Source: Cinclus cinclus (lineage: Eukaryota > Chordata > Aves > Passeriformes > Cinclidae). Taken from it: a stretch of DNA of 64,000 nt. Made by a program: the position numbers and the translations under genes. The stretch lies in the NCBI RefSeq assembly GCF_963662255.1, contig NC_085050.1:20625131-20689130 (forward strand), read 5' to 3'. Below are positions 1 to 13,522 of the stretch, one piece after another (within the stretch, counting starts at the first letter, position 1; each line of letters begins with the position of its first letter). The notes beneath the pieces are model-generated. The model did not search any database. It saw nothing but the letters and a program-made list of their open reading frames with translations, and had not been told where the DNA came from.

Positions 1-560
1 TGACCACCTGTGAAACCAGAAGGATCCTCTTGGTCCTTCTTCACCCTGGCTTCTCAATGGTAGAGGTTCTGAAATAGTTCAAAGTTTTCATTACTTATAC
101 ATCATAGCAAACAAAGGAATTAATGCTCATTGGTTACCAAGATCTCTCATTCTCTTGGTTACATGATTCCTTAAATTTTAGTACTAATTAGCCTGCATGC
201 TCAGTCTTTCTCTTCTTTTGAGACAGTGTGATTGCTGGGTTGGTGGGCCGTAAGTCAGTGGTTATGATCTCCCTCGATGGAATTACCTTTTGCCCAATAG
301 GAGCTGATTCAGCACAGATGACACCCAGAAAATAGTACCACCTCTGTCTTACCTCAAGCTCCTGCTGCAGGGGCTTAACTTACAGTCCATGTTCCAGGAA
401 TCTACTGAGGTGGATTCAAGGGGGCTTCTGTGGTCATTTGTGGTCACAGATGTCACCTGTCTCATAACTTGGGATTATGATCTCTGTTTGACCGGTGAAT
501 GATATAGGAGCAGCTGCTTCTTCACACGGTTTGACACAATCAGAATTTTTGTCTGGATGC
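1..560 (-). mobile_element. possible diverged retroviral LTR, running off the window edge
   Basis: This block is less AT-rich than the next 2 kb and reads more like an old LTR when viewed on the minus strand. A TATA-like stretch (TGTATAAG on the minus strand, near 93-104) is followed toward position 1 by a short moderately GC-rich segment, as in a U3-TATA-R layout. No terminal TG/CA pair or target-site duplication is visible, because the putative 3' end lies at or beyond the window start. No coding sequence is evident; the small frame at 495-713 looks incidental. It could also be unique sequence. Confidence 0.25.
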
Positions 561-2925
561 GCTAACCAGATCTTGCTTCTGACTGGTGTTACCTCCATTC
601 TGTCTTTCCCTTCTGTGCTTATCTCATGGAAAAACCCTTCTGTGACTTTAACAGTGTTGAGACAGATAAAAAAAATGCTGCAATATTTTTTTCAGTGGAT
701 ATTTGCTAATTAATAACACCAGATAATTGATATTAGTGTCTTACAACATCAGCTACTTCTGCACTAAGTTTTCCAGATGTGAAACTCGATTGGGTAACGG
801 AGAATTAAGAAGAAATAAAGAAACAACTACATAAAAGGAAATTTACAATAGATTTAAAAAAATATCATATAGGGACTGTAAACTGCATATTAAAAGAACC
901 ATTAACTGCATCCATTGCAATAACTCCTAAGAAGTATTTTGTTTTTGCTAACTCCACTAGAGAACAGTTCTGAGTTTGGGTTTTATGTGCAGCTGAAAAC
1001 TGAAATGTTTTTAGAGCACCTGCTTTTGGATTCCAAGAAGAATGACTATCTGAGCTATAATGCTTTCCTGTGTAATGCAACCCCAACCAATTTACTTTCT
1101 AAAAGTAGTTTGATTTTTCCCTTACTGTAGTGCTATCAGATAGCAACATGCTCTCTGGGGACTCCATTCATGCTGAGATTGCACCAAACAGTGATTGCAC
1201 TGCTGAATCAGTCTGTAATCAATCTTGCATCCTACAGATCTCCTTTAGTATTTTTTTCTTTGATCACTGTCTAATGGGAAACATAACATGTTTAAGAATA
1301 ATGAAACTTCAATCTAATTGTATCTTTGCTGGAGAGTCTCTAGGCATCCTTTTGTAGCCTCTAATGAAATTACTCTAACAGTGAATGCTTAGCCACATGG
1401 TCAATAGAAAGGATATACAACTGCTAAGTTTTCTCCCAAGTGTGAGTATATGTTCACTGTCAATAAGTTATTTGACACCTTTGCAGTCTTTGTGCGCTTA
1501 CTTTTCTTGTTTCTTCAATATTCACAATTTCTAATTAATAGTATTTTATTCTGTCTTATATAAAGGGGAACTTGTATTGTTCTTTTCCACTGTTTTGCAT
1601 TTTAGTACTGTTCAATGAATGCATTAACAATTTTTTTTCAGAGTATATTCATTGCATAATGAAAGTAACAGTTAATTCCAAAAAGCATTCATATATCTCT
1701 AAGCCATAACAATCTTTCAATGAGCAATATATGTTTTGGTTCCTGTTGTTGGTTGCTTTTGATGCATTTCCTACTTTGGCAAAGTATTAGATGATGAAAA
1801 AAAGAGTGATAAAGTAGGTAGTTCAATGTGTGTCAAAATCTATTACTAATTCCTATTCCTCCTATTATAAGTCATAAATGACATGGGAATTCCAAAAAAT
1901 CATATGGTATTCAGTTCAATGACATCATATGCACCATAACATAAGGCAAGATAACCAAACTCCAATCAATATTTTGTTTATTTTCCAGTAACGGTTATAT
2001 TATCAATTTAGGGTAGAGAAGAAATATAATTTGAAAGAGACTATATAAAAAGTAGTTGCTCTTTTTCTCTTGGCTGAAAATGCAGTATATTCGTGTTCAA
2101 AGTAGACAGTTCTCAATGCCTTTGGGTTTTTTTGTGTGCTTTGCTGTTGCAATATGTCTTTGAGAGACTACTTGTTACGATTTACAATAACAACACTGTT
2201 ATTGTTTTTATGTCCCATCAGTTTTTTACTTTCTTTGATATTGACTGCTCCCAAACCTGTTTTTTTTTCTTATTTCTGATAGTTCAGAAAGTACGTATCA
2301 GAGATGGTAAAATGTCAGGAAACATACCTGCATTTATAGTCTTAAAGGAAAAAATACAAGGACAAAACTTTTAAGGTGAGTGAAAAAGCAAATCCCCTTT
2401 TTCATGTTTGATGTCTGCAATTGTGGGGAAAACATTTCCCTTCAAACCTAACATTTCCAATGAACCTTTGAGATAGCTGACTCTCATTCTTCCAGCAGTT
2501 TTCTGAGGTTTAATTTTACGGTGTACAAACCTCCAGAGCTAGTCTGTCTAATGGATATATGTGGATGCTTGAGGATATTTCACATCTAAAAAATGTGAGC
2601 ACAGCACTAAAAATATTGAACTCTTCTCTGCTTTAAAACACGTCAATGGAGTTTTGTTGATTTTACAAGAAGGAGATTTCTGAATAAATTGCTGAAATCA
2701 TTAATAAAGAAAACATTTTACATGTTTCAGACTTACAAAGAAATACCATATGTACCAGTTAAATTGCTTTCCATGGGGTTTTATTAATTTCGCATAGTCA
2801 CTTGACTCAGTTTATTTCAAACATTCTGAGAAAACAAGTTTACTTCAAGTTAACTGTTAAAAGTGCAGTAATGGTGCACTTTTTTGGAAATACTTGTCTG
2901 TGAAAACACAGGCTAATAAAGCACA
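561..2925. other. AT-rich unique DNA, no gene seen
   Basis: AT-rich sequence with short homopolymer runs. The small open frames on both strands have low-complexity or random-looking translations, with no domain motif. I see no repeat family, RNA gene or splice-bounded exon here. Confidence 0.6.
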
Positions 2926-2930
2926 AAAGT

Positions 2931-2977
2931 GTATATATATATACATATATCTATGAATATGAATGTACATTTGTATT

Positions 2978-3025
<48 letters not shown>

Positions 3026-3027
3026 TG
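2931..3027. repeat. compound TA/CA microsatellite
   Basis: An interrupted TA tract begins near 2931. A pure (TA)n run at about 2979-3003 passes directly into a (CA)n run at about 3003-3025. The locus lies some 60 bp beyond the 3' terminus of the minus-strand CR1 fragment at 3088. The Ile/Tyr/Cys/Val repeats of the minus-strand frame at 2913-3134 come from this microsatellite, so that frame is not a gene. Confidence 0.95.
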
Positions 3028-3087
3028 CACTCTTGCATTTTCTCTCTCTCTTGCTTGGTAAACATGACTGATCTTTTTATAAGTAAC

Positions 3088-3410
3088 TCATAGAATCCTA
3101 GAATGATTTGGGTTTGAAGGGACCTAAAGATCATTTAGTTCCAACCTCCCTGCTGTGGGCAGGTATACCTTTCACTAGATTGGGCTCCTTAAAGACCCAT
3201 CCAGCCTGTTCTCAAACACTTCCAGGAATGGGGCACACAGAACTTCTCTTGGCAGCCTGCTGCAGCATCATATCATCCTCATGGTAAAAACTTTCATCAT
3301 CTCCAACCTAAATCTACCCTCTTTCCGTTTAAAACTGCTGACCCTTGAGCCATCACCATAGGCCCTACTAAAACATCTCTCTACATGTTCCTTCAATCCC
3401 CCCTCACTTA
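3088..3410 (-). mobile_element. CR1 LINE, 5'-truncated 3' end
   Basis: The plus strand starts with the reverse complement of the CR1 terminal octamer region (TCATAGAATCC), then the 'TTTGGGTTTGAAGGGACC' block that marks the CR1 3' UTR, followed by diverged 3' UTR sequence to about 3410. The element therefore lies on the minus strand with its 3' end at 3088. CR1 copies are usually 5'-truncated and end in a short octamer repeat without a poly-A tail, as here. It carries no intact coding sequence. Confidence 0.88.
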
Positions 3411-5867
3411 TGGAAATGCCTCTATACGACACCAAGGACACTTCTCCAAATGGATGAATGCAAATGCTTTCAGCCTTTTATCGACAATTCTCTATATCCA
3501 CTCCCACTCCACAAATATGTATCTTCCTGACACTTCCAATTTTTCATACCTTCATCATCTTCCCTCTGCCATTGATTGATGTACATCCCTTACTGTGATT
3601 TGGATTACCTTGACCAGCTTGCAGACATCACCCACTCACACTCATCCCCCCAACAACACAAGGATACAAAAGCTGGCTCAAGATAAAGACAAGGAGATGG
3701 TTTACTGTGTGCTGTTACAGACAAAACACAAAACTTGAGGAATTTAAAGCAAATTCAGGTAGACTCTGACACTAAGCCACAACTCCAAATTTAAAACAAT
3801 ACATTTCCTTGCCCTGTTTGCCCAGGCTTATCTTCATTTCGAACACGTCTAACACCCCTCTTGTCATTTGCTCCTGGTATTGAGTAGCCTGATCAGTTCT
3901 CTGCTATGTTTCTGAGTAATGTTTATGCAGCAGTGATATAAATGAATGCAGACCACTTGATGATCATATTCTCCGAATCAAGACTAAAATATACACTGAA
4001 AATTTTATTTGTGCAGAAAAATATGTAGTTTAGGAAGATGGCTGTTTTCTTCTTAATATCTATAATAAATCGAAACATGATATATATTGTATGAACATTA
4101 GTATTTTAAATAAATATTAATGGGACAGCACTGAGATCACAGGTTTTATTCTGCTTCTTTTCTAGCTAAATCTCTAATTGAAATGCTATACTACGCTTCA
4201 ATAATAACCTCTCATGTCCTTTTCTCTAGCTTACTTCAGAGACTGTGCTGAATTTTCTCTCCAAGGGTTGTGCCATAGAGTATTTCCCATATTGCAGGAC
4301 ATTATTTTTGATAGCTCTGCATAGGTTTTATATTGCTTAAGTAAGGGATTAAAATTTTTCTATTGCATTAGTAAGGAATAATTGTTTCTTTGTTTTTTTT
4401 TTTCCTGAACATCTGTGTTACATATATTTTTGGGAAAAAGAATTTAAAAAGGCCTCACAAAATCTCCTTCTTTTAATAAAACCTACTGACAGTCAGTTTC
4501 TCTGGTTCTTTTAAAATGAAGATGTAATTGCAATTTCCCTCATATTGTAACATAAGGCAAGTGTACTAATATTATTAATACTCTTTAACACAATCTGCAA
4601 TTTCTATATACCTCATTCCTTCAGACCAGTTATATTAACTTCTAGTTTACAACCCATTTTCCTTGTGTTTTTTAAAAATTCTTGTTATCTAAGAACTTCA
4701 GTAATATTTTTAAATACAAAAAAGAAGCCCCACTACCCCCCATCAAAAAACATAAATAGGATTTTTTTTTCAGCTTACACAAATGGATGAGTTCATGCCT
4801 TTGAAAGTGAATTTTCTTTCTCCCTGTGTCCCTCGGTGAATTACCCGAATCTCTTACTTAATTGAAACCATTCAGATGCACTAAACTACACTTCCATCTG
4901 AATCAGTATAATTGAATGCTACAAAAGATTGCTCTATGATGAAACCATTTCATTTATTACGGTAATGCATTTAACATTTCAATTCAACTACAATATCTCA
5001 TTTACTATATGCCTGAGCACTGGAAAGGTTGGGTTTTTTAACTTGTTTTTTTGTTTTTCCTACTTGTAGCAAAGCCGGATAGGAAGAAGTCTTTTACAAT
5101 GTATTAATGTTATCCATTCATGGTGAAAACGTGAAACAATTTCAAAGAAAAAAAAACCAAATAAACCTAAATATGTCTGCCTGTCTTGCTTTTCCCAAAC
5201 TAACTGCTGGTATAACAAATGCCTTGTTTCTGGAAATTACATAAAAGGATTGCCTTTCCAGTTAGGTGCAATTTCCTCATTGTTTCAATTTATCATGATA
5301 CCTTATTATAAAAATCAGTATTCTTCATAGAGTTATTAATCTTCAGTGTAATCACAGTCTTTGAACCTGACAAAGGACCTCACAGGCCACACAGAAGCCA
5401 ACATTTCTCCTGATTAAAGCTGTTTGACTTTCTTCATTTCCCTTCACAACTCTTGTGTCCATTTGTGGTGGGAGAGCAAACCATGGCAGAGCTATAAATG
5501 AGACAGAAATATTTTAAACCATAACTAGCAGAAAGATTATTAGTGCGTTCTTCTGGAAGACCATAATTCAATTATATTTTATATTGAATAAATATATCCA
5601 AAAGAGCAGTATGCTTTTTCTGCTCTGGGACCTGATATCATGTGATAGTTCAGTATGTGTTAATCTATCTAAACATAAAAATAGAAATTCAGAATTGGAA
5701 ATGCATTAAAAGAGCAACTTTATATACTATATATTTCATTCAAAAACAAATCTAAAAATGAAATATGGGAATTCACCCAAAAAAGTATTATATATGAAGT
5801 TATTTTCTGGAAATTCAGGAAAAGCTTCTTATTTTATTTTATTTTGTTTTCATCTTCTACATTGGGT

Positions 5868-5935
5868 TTCGGTTTTTTGTTTTGTTTTGTTTTGTGGGGT
5901 TTTTGTTTATTTTTTGTTTTTTTTTTTTTTTTGCA
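5868..5935. repeat. GTTTT/poly-T low-complexity tract
   Basis: Repeated TTTTG units pass through a short GGGG interruption into TTTATTTTTTG and a long T run. This is simple-sequence expansion. It produces the Phe-rich tail of the plus-strand frame at 5758-5958, which is not a gene. Confidence 0.85.
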
Positions 5936-6583
5936 TTGAAGTAAGTCCTTTTTTTTAATAAATTGAATATTACAAATATAACATTCTGGATTAGTGTCTT
6001 CTTGAAAAAGCAGATTAAATATTTTTCAGCCTGTTATTTCTTAGCTTTGTTATTAGTAATTGAGCAAAGTGTAATTCCCTTGCAATGAGAAGGGGTGAAA
6101 GTGTGAAAAGGATAAAATGGTACTTAGGTCTGTTACAAAATTTATCACAATTGTTTGATGATTCAACTATTTCAGTTAAAAAGTATGTCTGATAGAAGGT
6201 ATAAAGAAATTAATTTTTGAAGGTCAGTGAAAGGTAATATTTTTAAACACATCATAAAAACAAAGAGTGAAAGAATTCTCAAAGTCTAATTAGAGTTCAA
6301 AACACATGACAAAATTATGGTAAAATTTATTTTCTCAACAATACTCATCTTGAGCTACAAGCCTTCTACAAATAAAATCATATTCTCAGGATTTTGAGGA
6401 ATATAATTTCATCAGGAGGAGACTTAATCTTTTGCTTTTCGATTTTCTTAAATAAACAAGCCTTCCAAAAAGTACGTTAATATTATTTCAGCTGTTTTTC
6501 TTTCGTAAAAGACAACTTGATGGAATAGACCTGGTAAGCACAATTCACTGTTTTTTTAGCCCAAAATCTTTGCACAGGCAGTC

Positions 6584-6614
6584 GTTTGTTTGATTGTTTG
6601 TTTGTTTGTTTGTT
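6584..6614. repeat. (TTTG)n microsatellite
   Basis: About seven TTTG units with one TTGA interruption. The same motif on the opposite strand (CAAA) recurs at 9468-9499, 44092-44111, 53606-53622 and 54956-54970. Confidence 0.9.
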
Positions 6615-9392
6615 GGAAGCTGTTTTAACAGTTCTAGTATTTAGCAACAGATTAAAAGGCAAAGCATTAGTATAAGCATTTTATTTTGGTCTTTCAGTGT
6701 TTGTCTTCATGAACATCAAATAATTTTGTAAGAAGTTTTTGTTTTATTGAAATTGTTGATGACCAATAGGTGCCAGTATTGATTCTTTATACACTAATTT
6801 TGTAAACTAACCAATAATGTGCAAGAAACATAATTAAGGTAGCTTCTGACCTTGCAAGTGGAGATTTAACTGCTTGAGAAGTTAATACACTTGATTAAGC
6901 TTGAGTGTTGATTACAAAGGGGTTTTTTAATCTTTGTGTAGCCACCAAGTAAGAACTAATAATAACTTTCTTAATTTGTGGGATGAGTTGCTTAGTCATG
7001 TTGCTTGTTATGTAATTTTAACATGTAGACCATGAAAGTACTATGAATTTACAGTTCTGAAAAACTTTCAAATAAAATCTCCATATTGTTTAATTTGTAA
7101 TCTTTCTCTTATACACAAATATTTCCTTTACTTTTTGCAGTGCCATGTTATTATTTCTCCACTTACTTTCATTACTGTATTTACATTACTAGTTTGTTTT
7201 TCCATAAGTACTTACACTGAAAATCAAATTGGTTAGTAAACCATGGGGTTCTACTGGTGTCTTCTGCTACTTCTTCTTACCATTTAGTGTATACTATGTT
7301 TTCCAGATATATTTCCAGCCATAAAAATTTAAGCTTGTTCCTGTATTATTTGACTCTGCATTTATTTTTTGACATCATACTGATATCCGATCAATTTTCC
7401 TGTCTTTAAGACAACAGTAACACTGATCTTAACTTTGACAGTTAAACCAAAATATCTTTTTATTTCTAATATAAGCACTGTGCCCAAAAATCTGTTCCCT
7501 TTGGCATTTTCAATCCTTATGTCAAAGATTTTTTCAGAGTAATTAATCTGAAGTTTAACAGAGAAGAACAGATTCACGTGCTGATATATCTCAAACTGTT
7601 GCATATATAGACTATAGGTTTTAACTATCAATCTCTGCAAGGATTGTAAAGTACTATTTATGATTTAGCCAATTAAAATATTTTATCTATTCACTAAAGC
7701 TAACCAAATAACGGTAAATGCTAATAATTATAATAATGTAGGACAGCTACCAAGTACTTGTGAAATAGAGATACTATGGTTCTGACATTTTGCATCATGT
7801 AATCAAAATTCTTGTAGTTATTGCAGAAAAGGTTTTAAACAATTGGTCTGTTGGAGGGTATGGGCAAAAACAGCCCCAGATTTTTATAGCTTATATATAA
7901 ATCACAAAAATAAAAATGAATATTAATGAGGACTAGATTAATGCATTTGCTGCTGCTAATGATTGTTGTATATTTGTACAGAATATTGTTCATTTATTGT
8001 TCTTATATGAGCATGACTGCTACAAAAATCAAATGTTTATGCATTTTAAACACTGCTTTTAATAAATATTATTCATCAATAAAAGGAAGATACATATTTA
8101 TTTAGCCCCTTCTCTCATATTCTTTGGAATGTGCTATAATTGCATTCATTTTATTTCTAAATATGCTACTAAGAATTAAAATGTTTATTTCTTTGACTAG
8201 AACCACTACTGCAGTTACATGTTTGCTTAAGCTGAAAACCAGTGCACAAAAGCAGTGATAAGCTATACTTCCAAATTCTGTTCTCTAGAGCTTTTGTTTC
8301 ACCTCACAAGAGTTATGAAACCACTTTTTAAAGAGCAGGAATCAAAGATCAAGAAGAAACACTTGCCTTGCTTAATGCAGACATCGTTTTCAGGATTAGA
8401 GAGTGTCATCTGCAGTAACACCAAGAAAGTTAGGAAAAAAATAAGCTTAATTGAATGAGGAAGATAGTAGGTTCTGTGCTTGATTATCATCTGTACACTT
8501 TGAAGAGCCTAGATAATATGAGAGATCGTGTGCTTTTTTTGGTGAATAACAAACATAAACGGAAGCAAAGACCTAATTTCAAAACGAAGGGAAATTCAAC
8601 TGCCACCTGGTGCAGACAAGAAAGTAATCTGTTCCTTAGGCAGTGCTTCATAATAAAGAGGACTTGGTGCCCTAGTTAGAGGCTATTCTTGATCTGAATT
8701 TCCAATCATCTATCTGTGCCCTTTGCTGGATTTTAGACACATTCCTGGAAAACAGTCTCTGGGATAAATTGATCCAGAATATGAGATGTCTCAGAAGTAA
8801 AAATGTGGAAAACACACTTTATTCTCAAAAGCAGCTAATAGTAAACACTAATTTCATCTGAACCACTTCAGAGATATTTTGTTTACCATGTATTTATTTA
8901 TTGACAGCATTAAAAAGAAAAATAATTACTTTGGAAAACAAGTAACATGCAAGGATTTTCCACAAAAAAATTATGTCAAGAAATTTTAAAGGAATTTATA
9001 GAAAAGAGTACGTTTCTACATTCAGGTGTTGAAACCTGCTCTTTAAAGATGTATCTTTACGATATATATTATTCAAGGATACCTCCTACTAAGTAAAGGG
9101 AAATTTTCTCTATATATACGCCAAATTTGGATATATACTCTCAGACACATTTTATGTTTGACTCTCATCCCTTTACAGGAACAGCAGTTTAGGTGGTTGA
9201 CCATGTTGAAAACTTTCATTGTTGCATCAAAGATTTCTCTCTGGTTCCTGAGTTACAGCCCAGTGCTTTCATTTGAAGAGCCCTGAGAGAAAGCATAGCC
9301 TGTGAGTAGTCCAGACTGGTCCTTCCTTTGCACAGATGTGGAACCACACAAGAGAGAAACCAAATTAATGAATAAACAAGCTGAAGCAACAG

Positions 9393-9499
9393 AAACAAAC
9401 ACCCCCCTCCAAAAAAAAAAAAAAAAACAAACAAAAAAAACACCAAAAAACAACAAAAAAGCCACCAAAACAAACAAACAAACAAACAAACAAACAAAC
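9393..9499. repeat. A-rich tract with (CAAA)n microsatellite
   Basis: A short C run is followed by about 17 A residues, then interrupted CAAAA/CACC units, and finally eight pure CAAA units at 9468-9499. Several overlapping open frames on both strands (Lys/Asn/Gln-rich on plus, Phe/Val/Cys-rich on minus) arise only from this low complexity. Confidence 0.92.
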
Positions 9500-12400
9500 T
9501 CGGCAGTGTCTAACTACAGTGATATTTTTTGCAAAATTATAGAACTGCATTAAAATTTGGTGTGAGCATGCTCTACGGAAAACTAATCGTACTTAACCGT
9601 ACATGTTCTTAGCAATTACAAGGTTTTGGTTTTTTATTTTAATAAACTATGATCCATTCAGAGGATTTGTGAAAAAAAGTACTCTTTGATTGTGACTCCC
9701 CTTTCCAAGGATGAAAAGAGACCTTATTTTCACTCTCCAAAATTTCTGTAGCTAAAGGAATTTATGTACTTTTCATAAAGGGATAAAGGTTACTTTTTCT
9801 CAAGAAAATTAGAACAAAATTCTAATTTTGTAAGTAACGATGTTCAGTTTATTCTGCATGGGATGGAAACAGGCTTTCAAATATCACATTTATTGCAAAG
9901 TTTAATGTGGAAAAAAATAGATGTATTGCAACTATCTTTTAAAGAACCATACAGCTTATTGCCTTGCTTATTTCTAAATCTTAATCCTTTCTGAAATAAA
10001 GTGTTATTTCTTAAAGCAGTGTGAAGTATGTTTTGATTTGAAATTTCTTACCCCACATAACACAGATCAGACCAGAATGTCATAAAATATTTTTATGTTA
10101 TAAAATCCATAAACTCAAGAGAAAAAAAAAAAAAACCACAAAAATGAGAGAATAAGAAGACAAAAGGATAAAACTTTGTAATGCTATTAAAATCTTAATT
10201 TAAACATGCAAGCATAAAAACAATACCCAGAAACTGCAGAGAACTGCAACTGTGCTTAGATTTGAATAAGGTGGATTATGTCATTGTTTCCCTGTCCTTG
10301 CTTTAATTTTTTTTCTGTTATGAACATTTTTTGTCCTTTCTGCTTCTCTATTTTTTTATAATTTTTAAACTAATATTTTCTCAGTCCATTTAATACACTT
10401 TTTTCTAGAAATTCTTCTAAAAGAATACATATTTTTACATTCTTCTAAAAGAAATGTGAACCAAGTACTAGTAAAAGCCTAATGTGAATTCAGCAGATGC
10501 ATGCACAAAACTGGATATCATAACAGTTTCATTTCCTACCTCAAATCTTCTCTCCAGACATAAAATCTTGGCATAGCCATAATACACACTGGTAAGTTTT
10601 ATTACCAGTTTATTTGGTTTGTACTTGTCTATTGTGATAAAATGTGGGAAAAGAAAGTGTTCCAGATATTATTTTGGCTTAAGCTAAAATTTTGCTTTAT
10701 CACACTGGGTACAAAGCACTCTCTTTGAGAGCTGGAGATGGTTTTATTCGCAGTGGTGCCTTGTCTCATAAAATTAATTGCTCAGACATGTTCTGTAGTA
10801 CACTAAGCAAATCCTTGATGGCTTCTAGAGGCTTTACAATAGCCTAGGAAATGTCACACTCTGCTGTGGTATATTACACTTGTAATAGTAGTGTCAGTAG
10901 TAATAGAACTATAGCTGTAGTCATTATAATCAAACTGTAAAGATAATGACACTGTGGAAATATATTTTTTTTCTCCCCAAGGATAGTTTCAGAGGACTGT
11001 TCTACAAAGGTCTCTATGGATGAATCTGAAATGACTGGTGAGCTTCATCCTATAAAATATTGTGACTATCACAGCACAGTGCTGAATAAGCTATACACAG
11101 TGTGTGCTTACCAAGGACTTTTGGAATTGGTTTCCTTACACTATCTGTAGTCTCTACAAGAAGACAGAAGTTCAAACACAACATTATTTAAGGGAGGAGT
11201 CAACAAGGCTGAAATACAAAGCCCAACAAAACATCATTTTAATCAATGCCCACACAGACTGTATATTAAAACCTTAAAAACCCAATCTTCCCAAAACAAA
11301 GAACATCCCATTCTAGCATGGGTTGAATCAAGTAATTGTCTGGTGTTTTAACTACAGTATTTGGAGCAGACTCAGTACCGAATACTTTCCCAGGCAGTTT
11401 TGTGCTTTTTCTTCCAAACTTATATTTATGCAGTGCACATTTTTTTTCTTCTTCAAAAAGACAGGCTTGACTACAGAAAGACAGGTAAGTGATTTTGTGA
11501 AACCCTATGAGATGAGGTTCACAAAGACTCTCAGGCATAAAAATGATCAGTCTCATAATGATTAATTCTCTGCCTGGCTCAGCAAATTATCAAAGCCGGT
11601 TATGGACACTCAGGTTTCCAGCTGTCACAGAAATCTTACCATTTTTTACATGTACAGTGGACCAACTTCAACAAGAATGATAAAGAATGCTTTTTTCTTC
11701 AGCCTTGGCTATTTGTGATTAACTGCTTTTTTAGGAGATGTGCACTGATTTAATTTCAGACTAAAAAGAATCTCAACGTTCAGATGTTGAGTAAATAGTT
11801 ATTGATTTAGCCTAGTCAGATAGTTTCTATCCTTTCTATTCACACTCTAGAAGCAAAGAGGTATGTATTTTGCAGCAGGCATTTGGCATGACATGACCTC
11901 ATTTTTATTTAAACCAATGAATCTTATTTGGCCTTAGATGAAATATAGATCTAAAGGTGCTATACTCTTGACAAAATTACTTCAAAAACTGACAGCACTT
12001 CCAATGCTAAAGTCACTTTACAGACAAAAACTCTTATGCTTAGAGACTCTCAGGTGCTCAGGCAGTTCCACAGTATTGTTGCCAATTTTAAAATGTGACT
12101 TGAAGTCCAACTACAATGAAAACTTTGAAGGGTCCTTTTTTTTATCTAGCCATACAGACTTGGCTAAGGAATGGAGGGAAGAAATTAAACCCATAAAACA
12201 AGGTCATTTACTTGTGAAAATGAAAACCAAGCAATAATGCCTTTGAGTTAATGTCCTGAAGTCCAAAAAAGGAAAATATCAAAACATAGAATAAAAGAAT
12301 AAAAAAGAATAAAAAGAAAGTAAATAACAAAAAGGAACATTAATTTAAAGCAGTCACTCTATAGGCCTGATTTTTAAGCTAAGCATTTTTCCCTCATTGT

Positions 12401-13440
12401 AATACAGGTGTTTTTTTTTTTCTCTCTGGGGACTGAAATAATAATAATGCATTATGTAGCAATCACTAAAAATATCTTATTATTTAATATATAAAGCTAC
12501 CATATTTGGACATCTTTTAAGAGTTCATGCTCTAGAAATATCGTAATAACTGGAATCTCCCCTAATATTTCGTAGCTTTCATATGATACAGAACACAGAG
12601 TAAAAATTAATGAAAAAATTTATTGACAAGATTGAAAAAAAATTGCTCAAACGAAAGTTCTTTTCTTACTATTTTGTAAGTTATCTTTGACATACTCATT
12701 ATAAACATAAGTTTCCATTTTCAAAATGGATTTAATATAGTATAGAAACATGTATCTATTATGATTACTATTTTTATATGTATTTTCCCTAAGCAATTGC
12801 AAGAATATTTAAGAAACTGCAGATGCCAATGCTTTTCTCTGTATTCACTTACAATACCAATTACTTGTTAAAGAAGTCAAACCTTTATCGGATATGGCAG
12901 CTATGCTTTTTCTGTAGCTAGGAGTGCTGACTAGTGCACCTCTGTCATCACTCTCAACATGTCATCCAAGCTGATGATGCATCAAAATACATTTGATGAT
13001 GCTGATTAAAGGAAAAAAACACTGATCTTTTTAAGGGACACAACTCAACAACACTTGAAAACATGCAGGTTGTCTCAAAATGGATGCGCAAAATATTTCT
13101 TGCAATTAATAGTGTGAAACAAAATATTCCTTTAATATTGGCAGATTAATGAGGTTTTTAATGGATCTAGATTCAATATTTCAATGAAACACTGATATGG
13201 GCTTGCACATGAAAGACAGGTTGCTAAAGCTGTAATCACCAGTTTTAATATTTTCCTTTGGGACTCAAATTAACAGGAAGGATATGGCAAAATATCCAGT
13301 GATTCACCCGCTTAGAAGTGAAAGGAAATGGAAATGATAGTATAGGCGTATTTGTAATTGATTTCCTACTGTAGTGAAGAGTAAAAGCAAAGAACTGATG
13401 GACCCTGTCCATGTTTCCTGGTACTCTCATTTATTTTCAG

Positions 13441-13522
13441 CAGGACCAAATTTCACAGCACAAACTGGACGTGAGGGACCAATCAAGTATTTGTTTACGC
13501 CCCATCATGTGTTGCACACGAG
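13441..13522 (+). other. weak candidate exon at the left edge of the CpG island
   Basis: A pyrimidine-rich acceptor (TTATTTTCAG) ends at 13440, and a donor-like ACGAG/GTGAGA junction lies at 13522/13523. The 82-bp segment between them is open in one frame. It also contains a CCAAT box (13479-13483), which would fit a proximal promoter better than a coding exon. The translation matches no family I know. It could be an alternative first or second exon, or chance. Confidence 0.18.

Larger units (their letters stand above)
3411..13396. other. 10 kb AT-rich gene-free stretch
   Basis: This is AT-rich sequence without a recognisable exon, RNA gene or recent transposon. It contains T-rich and GTTTT-type low complexity at 5868-5935, a TTTG microsatellite at 6584-6614 and A/C-rich low complexity at 9393-9499. 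The longer open frames (minus 7362-7640, minus 11266-11556, plus 11938-12237) have no recognisable domain and lack convincing splice or promoter context. The 7.9-8.1 kb part is rich in TAAT and ATTGTT words, as some conserved non-coding elements are, but this cannot be shown from one sequence. Confidence 0.55.

Noticed and set aside
2913..3134. A 73-aa minus-strand frame with Ile-Tyr and Cys-Val repeats
   Set aside because: It is a translation of the TA/CA microsatellite and the CR1 end.
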